Part shown: in pieces, positions 1 to 6,100 of the stretch
How the letters are laid out: every line of letters begins with the position of its first letter
Position numbering within the stretch: position 1 is the stretch's first letter
Notes under the pieces: model-generated
Told to the model about the DNA's origin: nothing
Databases searched by the model: none
Seen by the model: only the letters and a program-made list of their open reading frames with translations
Translations under genes and position numbers: made by a program
NCBI GenBank assembly: GCA_934376955.1
Contig: CAKRPJ010000051.1
Coordinates: forward strand, 1-13,336
Source: CAKRPJ01 sp934376955
Lineage (GTDB): Bacteria > Bacillota > Clostridia > Lachnospirales > Lachnospiraceae
Direction: 5' to 3'
DNA length: 13,336 nt

Positions 1-198
1 GCAAATGCGGGTGACCTGTCTGGAACTCATGGCTACCATTCGACTTCAAGTACCAGCTACTATGTCACGTTTCAGGTAGAGAGCGGTGACCGGATGGAAC
101 TGCCGGTTTCCGGCAGAGAATATGGAATGCTGGCGGAAGGCGACATTGGGAAACTTACGTTTCAGGGAACGAGATATCTGTCATTTGAGCGCGTGTGA
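1..198 (+). CDS. DUF2500 domain protein, C-terminal part (partial)
   Basis: An open frame runs in from the left edge and ends at TGA 196-198, giving the last 65 residues of a protein whose start lies outside the window. The visible part contains YYVTFQVESGDRMELPVSG, then EYGMLAEGDIGKLTFQGTR, and ends LSFERV. This is the typical C-terminal half of DUF2500 (PF10694): a small beta-rich domain with a conserved Y-G-x-L-x-E-G-D-x-G-x-L-x-x-Q-G-T-R core. Family members are usually short, with one N-terminal membrane helix, and have no established biochemical role. The gene points toward the minus-strand recombinase and converges on it across about 60 AT-rich bases. Family assignment is from motif memory; the N-terminus cannot be judged. 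Confidence 0.8.
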   Translation, partial: ANAGDLSGTHGYHSTSSTSYYVTFQVESGDRMELPVSGREYGMLAEGDIGKLTFQGTRYLSFERV

Positions 199-259
199 TT
201 CTGGATAAAGTACGAAATTAGCTTTTTTTACCTAAAAAATTTCTTTACTTTTCCAGCGA
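199..259. terminator. AT-rich convergent spacer, weak terminator candidate
   Basis: This is the spacer between two convergent stop codons. It contains a short imperfect inverted repeat (GAAATT at 214-219 and AATTTC at 238-243) with T-rich and A-rich runs between and after. A terminator is expected here because both genes end facing each other, but the stem is AT-only and weak. The call rests mainly on position. Confidence 0.3.
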
Positions 260-1303
260 TCACACAATATCAATATTCCTGACGCTCTTACGTCGATTTT
301 CCTCGATCGCAGCATAAAACTTCCTTGTGATATTAACATCATTGTGCCCTAGAATATCCGCCACCAGATAAATATCATTTGTCTGTGCATAGAGTGCAGA
401 TCCGTAGCTGCTACGCAGCTTATGCGGGGTGATCCTTTTCTTGGGTGCAGCGACAGCGGCATATTTTTTCACGAGATATTCGACACTTCGCACGGTAAGG
501 CGTTGTCGGCGGAGAGAGAGGAACAGGGCCCGTTCCTTTTCCTCCGCCATCGCATCGCCAACTCGCTCCTTTAGATATTCCTTTAAGTAACGGGCAACTT
601 CATCACTAAAGTATACCGTTGCTTCCTTTCCGCCCTTCCGGTGAATATGAATTCCGTTTTCTTCCAGATTCACATCGTCAATATTTAAACCCACGCACTC
701 CGAAACTCGGATCCCCGTGCCAAGCATTAAAGCAAGGATTGCACAATCGCGTACTCCTGTTCTTTTGTGAAACTGTTTTTGTCTTCCGGATAATCCTTCT
801 CCGCATTCAGCCTCCTTAAGAAGCTTACGCATCTCCTCCCGATCCAGACGGACAATCTCCTTTTCATGGACCCGTGGTACCTGCATGGAAAGAGTTGGAT
901 TTATATGCAATTGCCCACTGCGGCAATAGTATCCGAAAAAGCTCTTTAACGAAAAAAATTTTCTCTTGATCCCCTGCTCCTTATTCATCTTTTTATGCTC
1001 CGGATCATCCGGACGATATTTTAAATATTCCAGATAACGTTCCAGATCGGTCGGAGTGATCTGCTCCAGATCCCTGAGAGAAAATGAATTCGACATAGTA
1101 TCCGAATACTCCGGCTTCAGCTTACGGATAAAATCAAAAAACAGGCATATATCATAAGCGTAAGATAAACGGGTCATTGAGGAGGTGGATGGCTCTATCC
1201 CACGAAAAAAATCTTCACAAAACGGTGGGAGAGAAGTAAGCATTTCTGCAAGCTTTTCTTTATTTTTCTCATCCCGAAGCTCAAAATATTGCTGCTCATC
1301 CAT
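260..1303 (-). CDS. XerS-like tyrosine recombinase
   Basis: This is a 347-residue tyrosine site-specific recombinase. An N-terminal SAM-like core-binding region spans about residues 25-145, and the catalytic domain about 150-340. All expected active-site residues are present: R199 (GTGIRVSE), K223 (HRKGGKE), H294 and R297 (TPHKLR), H320 (LGHNDVN) and nucleophile Y330 (RKFYA). Stretches such as LSGR...RDCAILAL, RKGGKE and SVEYLVKKYA...TPHKLR resemble streptococcal XerS, the single-protein dif recombinase, more than phage integrases, judged from memory. ATG 1301-1303 is preceded by GGGAGAA at good spacing. The gene lies 18 bases downstream of the coiled-coil gene, so the two are probably co-transcribed. 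No recognised excisionase, relaxase or phage gene is nearby, so this could be a chromosomal Xer-type enzyme or a remnant of an integrated element. It appears intact and functional. Confidence 0.9.
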   Translation of the reverse strand: MDEQQYFELRDEKNKEKLAEMLTSLPPFCEDFFRGIEPSTSSMTRLSYAYDICLFFDFIRKLKPEYSDTMSNSFSLRDLEQITPTDLERYLEYLKYRPDDPEHKKMNKEQGIKRKFFSLKSFFGYYCRSGQLHINPTLSMQVPRVHEKEIVRLDREEMRKLLKEAECGEGLSGRQKQFHKRTGVRDCAILALMLGTGIRVSECVGLNIDDVNLEENGIHIHRKGGKEATVYFSDEVARYLKEYLKERVGDAMAEEKERALFLSLRRQRLTVRSVEYLVKKYAAVAAPKKRITPHKLRSSYGSALYAQTNDIYLVADILGHNDVNITRKFYAAIEENRRKSVRNIDIV

Positions 1304-1321
1304 ACGGCACTTCTCCCTTCT

Positions 1322-2278
1322 TTATTTTATATCTTCCTCCGGTGTATTCGCGGGAGTCGCAGTTGCCCGCAGCTGCTCAAGCTCCGTCCGCAGCTTAATA
1401 TTCTCACGGTCTGCCCGCCGTAATTCCTCCAAAAGCTCACGTTCCTTGGCAATCACAGCACGTTCCGTTTCCAAATCGGCCTGCATTGCCGCCTGCTTTA
1501 ATAGATTCTGGGTTTCTGCTGACTTTTCTTCTAACTGTTTTTTTAACTCTGCCTGTTCTACCCTAAATTCCAGTATCTGATGATCTTGAGTTTTTTTCTG
1601 CTCTGTCAATTCTGCGATCTGCTTTTCCAGATTTTTACGCAAAGCAGACTCATGAGAGAGAGCCAATTCTGCATCATTTACACGAAGAACCAGCGCAGAA
1701 TTATCCTTCTTTAAGGATGCTTCTGACTCCTTTAAAGAATCATACTCTGCACACTTATTCTGCAATTCCATATTTTGAGATTTCAAAAGCTGATTCATTT
1801 CCTCCTGATCGGATGCAGCTTTCTTTGCAGTCTCCATCTGGGCATATAGATGCTGAGATTGTTCCTTCAGGCGCTTTCCTTCTTCCTCAGAAGAAGAAAG
1901 AGCAGTAAGGATATCCTTTTTCTGTGTCTCTAAACCTTCTATTTTCTCCCTTAATTCATCAATTGTGCGATCCTTCCGTTTCAGATCATAACGAAATTGT
2001 TCCTTTGCACATTCCTCTGCATGACTGCCAAGCTCCACACTATTAATATACGCAGACAAAAGTTCCTTCGTAAGGCGTTCAAAATTCTCGATCTCAGCAA
2101 CACGTCCGGGTACTGCTGTTTTTGCATTATTAAGTTCAAGTACCTGCATAAGATGATCAAAGCCCTGGGCCTGATTCATTCCATGGGATGTGCAAAATAG
2201 ACGAAAGGCCTCTGCAGAATCCGGATCGATGCGAAAATTCACCTGTTTACTTTCCTTAGTCCCTTTATCATCCTTCAT
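1322..2278 (-). CDS. RHH-like DNA-binding head fused to long coiled coil (KfrA-like architecture)
   Basis: The product is a 318-residue protein. Residues 12-49 read as a ribbon-helix-helix: strand QVNFRID (12-18), helix PDSAEAFRLFCTSHG (19-33), then helix NQAQGFDHLMQVLEL (35-49). From about residue 65 to 305 it is almost continuous heptad-rich, Lys/Glu/Gln-rich coiled coil, ending in a short disordered tail. The open frame extends to a TTG at 2294-2296, but I place the start at ATG 2276-2278. The upstream codons of that longer frame are themselves the ribosome binding site (GGGGGAGG, 2287-2294), 8 bases before this ATG. The architecture recalls plasmid KfrA-type proteins, which bind DNA at the head, form filaments through the coil and autoregulate. 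Sequence homology to KfrA is not claimed. It is the first gene of an operon with the recombinase, so it may organise or regulate recombination. Function is inferred only. Confidence 0.75.
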   Translation of the reverse strand: MKDDKGTKESKQVNFRIDPDSAEAFRLFCTSHGMNQAQGFDHLMQVLELNNAKTAVPGRVAEIENFERLTKELLSAYINSVELGSHAEECAKEQFRYDLKRKDRTIDELREKIEGLETQKKDILTALSSSEEEGKRLKEQSQHLYAQMETAKKAASDQEEMNQLLKSQNMELQNKCAEYDSLKESEASLKKDNSALVLRVNDAELALSHESALRKNLEKQIAELTEQKKTQDHQILEFRVEQAELKKQLEEKSAETQNLLKQAAMQADLETERAVIAKERELLEELRRADRENIKLRTELEQLRATATPANTPEEDIK

Positions 2279-2286
2279 ATCGTGAT

Positions 2287-2294
2287 CCTCCCCC
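2287..2294 (-). promoter_or_regulatory. Ribosome binding site that fixes the coiled-coil gene start
   Basis: On the minus strand this reads GGGGGAGG, 8 bases before ATG 2276-2278. The alternative TTG start at 2294-2296 would translate through this site, so the ATG start is preferred. Confidence 0.8.
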
Positions 2295-2307
2295 AAAATA
2301 TGAATCG

Positions 2308-2336
2308 ATTATAACATAAGAAATCATAATCGTCAA
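2308..2336 (-). promoter_or_regulatory. Sigma-70-type promoter of the coiled-coil/recombinase operon
   Basis: Read on the minus strand, TTGACG (2331-2336) is followed by a 17-base spacer and a perfect TATAAT (2308-2313), giving 11 of 12 consensus matches. The likely start of transcription is near 2300, leaving only about 20 untranslated bases before the start codon. The -10 box overlaps one copy of a repeated TGTTATA word, suggesting repression at this promoter. Confidence 0.8.
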
Positions 2337-2374
2337 ATTGTTGTGTTATATTTGCTATACTATGTTATGTTATA
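2310..2374. promoter_or_regulatory. Candidate operator: repeated TGTTATA words
   Basis: TGTTATA occurs on the minus strand at 2310-2316, overlapping the -10 box. It recurs on the plus strand at 2344-2350 and 2368-2374, and the latter is preceded by an overlapping TGTTATG at 2363-2369. RHH proteins often bind arrays of short repeats at their own promoters, so autoregulation by the coiled-coil protein is a reasonable inference. The region is AT-rich, so chance contributes to the count. Confidence 0.45.
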
Positions 2375-2542
2375 CATATCAATGTGTAACGTGATAATTA
2401 TTATGCAGCGTGGGATATCGAGAGAAAACTGGTGGGAATATGCGGCATTTATTGTCAGATATTTCAGGGTGTCATTCACACAATTAGAAAAATTCAATAT
2501 CCTATGTGCGGTTATAGAACGTATGTTTGTGAATTTATTCTA

Positions 2543-2578
2543 TATTATTTCGCAAAACCTTAGTTTTGCGAAATAATA
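2543..2578. repeat. Perfect 36-base palindrome (16-base arms, 4-base spacer)
   Basis: The left arm TATTATTTCGCAAAAC (2543-2558) and right arm GTTTTGCGAAATAATA (2563-2578) are exact reverse complements around CTTA. The site lies in a divergent intergenic region: the minus-strand operon promoter is about 205 bases to the left and the plus-strand promoter at 2641-2669 to the right. No recognised transcript ends here, and there is no T-run after either arm, so a terminator is unlikely. Size and symmetry fit a tyrosine-recombinase core site (two arms around a short central region) or a binding site for the coiled-coil protein. The link to either protein is inferred from proximity. Confidence 0.6.
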
Positions 2579-2640
2579 GTTGCGATTTACCTTTACGTCA
2601 AGAGGAGATTCATGATTCGCTTTGTTGCTTGCAGCATATA

Positions 2641-2669
2641 TTTACAAAAAGGCAGAAAACGTTTATAAT
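2641..2669 (+). promoter_or_regulatory. Promoter of the small membrane protein gene
   Basis: TTTACA (2641-2646), a 17-base spacer and a perfect TATAAT (2664-2669) lie 64 bases before ATG 2733. This gives 10 of 12 matches to the sigma-70 consensus. Confidence 0.65.
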
Positions 2670-2732
2670 TCAGTAATGCGGCATTATTTAGATGCACCAT
2701 GATATCTCATTTATGATGGAGGTGATGTTTAG

Positions 2733-2954
2733 ATGCTATCAATACTATTTGCAATATTTATCTTGATTTTATTCTTTAAATGCGTTGGTTTTGTAATTTC
2801 GGTTTTTGGGAAACTGCTGGGGGCTTTTTTAAGTGTCCTCGGATTTATTATTTCTTTGATATTCGGGGCTGTACTATTCGGGCTTTCTACGGCTTTTGCT
2901 GCCGTATTACTGCTGATTGCGGTCATCGGTCTGCTGATCCGTATTATTCTTTAA
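2733..2954 (+). CDS. Small hydrophobic membrane protein, unknown function
   Basis: The product is a 73-residue protein, almost entirely Leu/Ile/Val/Phe/Ala/Gly. The only charged residues are Lys16, Lys27 and Arg69. Two or three membrane-spanning stretches are visible (about 1-15, 17-45 and 46-72), with Gly and Ser spaced along them in a way that suits close helix packing. The start is well supported: GGAGGTGAT (2718-2726) lies 6 bases before the ATG, behind a good promoter. An antisense frame of similar length exists, but the sense strand carries the signals. I do not recognise a family. Possibilities include a membrane-stress or envelope-associated small protein, or a toxin-like or holin-like peptide; nothing in the sequence decides. 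It is a single-gene unit followed by a hairpin at 3002-3030. Confidence 0.7.
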   Translation: MLSILFAIFILILFFKCVGFVISVFGKLLGAFLSVLGFIISLIFGAVLFGLSTAFAAVLLLIAVIGLLIRIIL

Positions 2955-3001
2955 CACTATCTTGTGATTTCTGATTTTTAAGAATACCTCAGTCTTCTCT
3001 G

Positions 3002-3030
3002 ATCCCCACCTGCTTCTGTCAGATGGGGAT
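3002..3030 (+). terminator. Hairpin after the small membrane protein gene
   Basis: ATCCCCACCTG (3002-3012) pairs with CAGATGGGGAT (3020-3030) around a 7-base loop, with one mismatch. The stem is GC-rich but is followed by TGTAATTCC rather than a T-run. Its position 47 bases after the stop suggests termination; it could also protect the 3' end. Confidence 0.45.
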
Positions 3031-3082
3031 TGTAATTCCAATAGAGCAAATAATGTAAAATTCTCAATAAGTGAATTATGAA

Positions 3083-3111
3083 TTGACAATCCTGCTGCTT
3101 ATTTTTATAAT
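3083..3111 (+). promoter_or_regulatory. Perfect-consensus sigma-70 promoter of the large surface protein gene
   Basis: TTGACA (3083-3088), exactly 17 bases, then TATAAT (3106-3111): all 12 consensus positions match at ideal spacing. Transcription should begin near 3118, leaving a leader of about 58 bases. AAGGGG at 3164-3169, 7 bases before ATG 3177, is the ribosome binding site. Confidence 0.85.
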
Positions 3112-3176
3112 TTAGCTCGTCATGTAGATAGCAATGTCTAACTGATATTAGAAACATGTAACAAAGGGGTAGACGA

Positions 3177-6100
3177 ATGAAATCACGTAAAGTTCAAACG
3201 CAGGCATTTGCAATGTGTCTGGCTGTTATGACAGCGGCACAGACCATGAGCGGATATGCGGCAGTACAAAAGTCCGAGCCATCCTATTATCAGGGTAGTT
3301 GGCTTCGTGAAGGCGAGAGCTGGAAATATCAGAGTTCAAATGGCAGCTTTCTGACCGGATGGGTACTCACCGCTTCCGGATGGTATTATATCGATCCGGA
3401 AACCGGATATATGAAGGTCGGCAAGGCGGTTATCGATGGAAAACAATATTATTTCGACCGGAGCGCAGAAGGTATAGAAGGCAGAATGCTTACGGGCTGG
3501 GTCAAGGACGAGTCCGGCTCTTGGTATTTTTACAGTACAAAATCAGACTCTACACAGGGCTCTATGGTTACCGGTTGGCAATGGATCGACGGAAGATGCT
3601 ATTATTTCGAGCCGGAATCCGGAGAAAATCACGGAAAACTGTTTACAAATGGTATGACACCGGATGGTTATCAAGTCAATCAGGATGGAGCATGGTTGAA
3701 TGAGAACGGCCGTATTCAGGAGCGTCCCGGCGAAGGGTATTCGAGTGTTGTTAAGGAAGCCAAAGCTACGGAACAGTCCGTCACATCCACTGACAACGAT
3801 GATGATTCTGACAGTGGCAGCTCCTCCGGTGGCAGCTCCACTGGCGGCAGTTCTTCCGGCGGCAATGGCCAAGCCTCAAACGGCAATAACAACACCGGGG
3901 ATAATGGTGCTTCCGGAAGTGGATCCGGAAATGGGACGGGAGATGAAAACAAGACACCCGGAGAATCTGACAACAACAGCAGTTCAAAACCAGAAACGGC
4001 ACCGATACTGATTGAAAATGAGACAAGAATCGTTGATCTTGGTTGGAGCCAGTATGTATCTGTTGCATTTGCGAAGGGATACTCTTTAAGCAACTGCCAT
4101 GTAAAAATAGATGGAGTAGATATTACCTCCGCAATGACCCCTGTGGATGCGGACGGCACAATTGCAAAGTGGGAGCTGACCACTCTGGACCCCGGAGAAG
4201 TTACTGTGACCTCAAAGGATGGTCAGACCCAGACGATTTCTCTGGGAGGCAGCGGAAACGGAACACAAAGCGTTGTGTTAAAGACCGGCACAGCACCATC
4301 GGCATTTCTTGCCCACGGTTCTGTTTATACTTGGGATTATCAGCTGACAAATTATGACGATAACGGAAATCCCCGTGTAAAGCCATCCTCGACCACCTTC
4401 TCTTTAGGTCAAAAAAAGGATGAGATCCGCTACTATGCGCCAAAGGCAGAGCTTGTGGACGATGAAACAGCAGATAACATTTATCATGTCAGCGGATCTG
4501 CGATCGTAATGTTCAACTATACGACAGATGTAGATAAGCAATGGTTCGATAACATCTCTGATGTAGATCTTGTGTCCGGAAACGGAAATAAAACAACGAT
4601 CAATGATTCCTTAACATGGACGAAGGAGACCACAGACCATCATGGAAATACCGTCGGTCAGATCAGCGTACCCCTCGGTCAGACAAACTTTTATTCTAAC
4701 GGACAATACTATCTCCGCGTGGTATCCGGAAAGACCGGCACTCTGATCCCCATTGAGGTGGTCAACGGAACTGCTCCCTCCATGCGGTTAAGTGAAGCGG
4801 GTGCGATCGTCAGCGGAAAAAACATTCACTTTACGGTTCAGAATATGACTTATGGCGCATCCATGCCTGTGAATCGGGTAGAGCTGACAGGACCGGACGG
4901 ATCAACAAAAGAACTGGAGAAAATCCGTGACTGGTACCTGATCGGCAACAGCTTTGTTCTTTATAATGATGAAGCTGCCGAAAATGGCCGTAACAATATT
5001 CCGGACGCCGGAAAGTATACGATCACCGTGCATGCAACCGGCTTTAAGGATATGTCCTATACCTTTACCGTATCGGATTCAGCAAGAGCCACGATGGCGG
5101 AGAGCAGCGTCACCTATTCTTTAACAGCAGTTGATGCGATCTCCAGTGCAACTACAGGGGGAGGAAGCAGCAGCGGAAGCTCTGATGCATCAGATGGCGG
5201 AAGCACGACCATGAGTGCGGATCTCATATTTGATGCAGATCTTCTTACAAATGCACTGATCTTGCATGAGCTTGGCCTCGAAAATGAATATGCAGATGCG
5301 ATCGCAGAACGCTGGTTATATGAGATGTCCGGCTATGATGCAGTGATAGGAGAGGATTCTACTAAGTTTTATCGCTTTGATGCTTACCGCAGCGCAGTAG
5401 AGGAGGCAAGAAATTCCGGAACATATTTAAGCTTTTCCGATTACATTTCCTCCGATATAGCGGAATTGACCGCAAACCGTCCTTATGCTGTAAAATATGT
5501 ACTCGAGGATAACCGCCTCGGTGAAACGCAGACAAACAGTACTTATCTCGGAAAAGAGGCACCAGCCCTCTATCTTACCGATAAAAACGGTACACCGCTT
5601 ACTGAAGTGACGGAGGGATCCGAGGTTTATATTTCCTGTAGTGATACCGCCTACTTACAGACCGTTTCAGAGGATGGCAGACTTTATGTGAATGGAGATT
5701 ATCAGGAGCTTTCCAACACAAAATATGAGCTTTCAGAGGATGGCTTAAGTTTATTCTTTGAAGCAGGTGTATTTGTCCTTGATAAAGGCACAAACACCCT
5801 TACGATCAAACTTGATGGATACAAAGATAATTCTATCTCGATTCCGGTGGTAAAAGCGAAAAAAGAGATCGAGCTTTCTGTGGATGATGATTTAAAAGTC
5901 GGTGAATCCGTTGTCATCACAAATACAGCCGATGAGACAGGAGATATCTGGAAAAACCTGACGGGCCTTTCCATGATCTTCCCGGATGATACCGTAAGAA
6001 ATATCCTTCCGGACAAAACAGAAAGCTTGTTCGAGGAGATCGGCTACCGCATTGACAAGAATATGCTGATCCTCGGAAAAGACCTGTTTAAGAAGGAAGG

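Larger units (their letters stand above)
2279..2732. other. Divergent intergenic region without a confident gene
   Basis: About 450 AT-rich bases separate the minus-strand recombinase operon from the plus-strand small membrane protein gene. The region holds two promoters, a repeated TGTTATA operator candidate and the 36-base palindrome. A 77-codon open frame (2343-2576) crosses the operator and the palindrome, lacks a ribosome binding site and is not accepted. An 18-codon frame at 2612-2668 has AGAGGAG upstream but overlaps the -10 box of the next promoter. Confidence 0.7.

Noticed and set aside
2343..2576. 77-codon plus-strand open frame upstream of the small membrane protein gene
   Set aside because: It starts at GTG with no ribosome binding site, runs through the operator candidate and its end is dictated by the palindrome; the composition is that of AT-rich noncoding DNA.
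2543..2578. Reading the palindrome as an intrinsic terminator
   Set aside because: It lies between divergent transcription units, has no T-run on either strand and its outer stem is AT-only.
2612..2668. 18-codon leader-like frame with AGAGGAG upstream
   Set aside because: It overlaps the -35 and -10 boxes of the better-supported promoter at 2641-2669, so it would not be on that transcript; spacing to the Shine-Dalgarno is also short.
1..2732. Integrated mobile element with the tyrosine recombinase as its integrase
   Set aside because: No flanking direct repeats, tRNA gene, excisionase, relaxase or phage gene could be found in the window, and the recombinase resembles XerS more than phage integrases. 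It is not excluded, because element ends could lie outside the window.
3543..4183. Antisense open frames across the Ser/Gly-rich linker of the surface protein
   Set aside because: Low-complexity coding sequence leaves stop-free shadows in other frames; none has a ribosome binding site or a recognisable domain.
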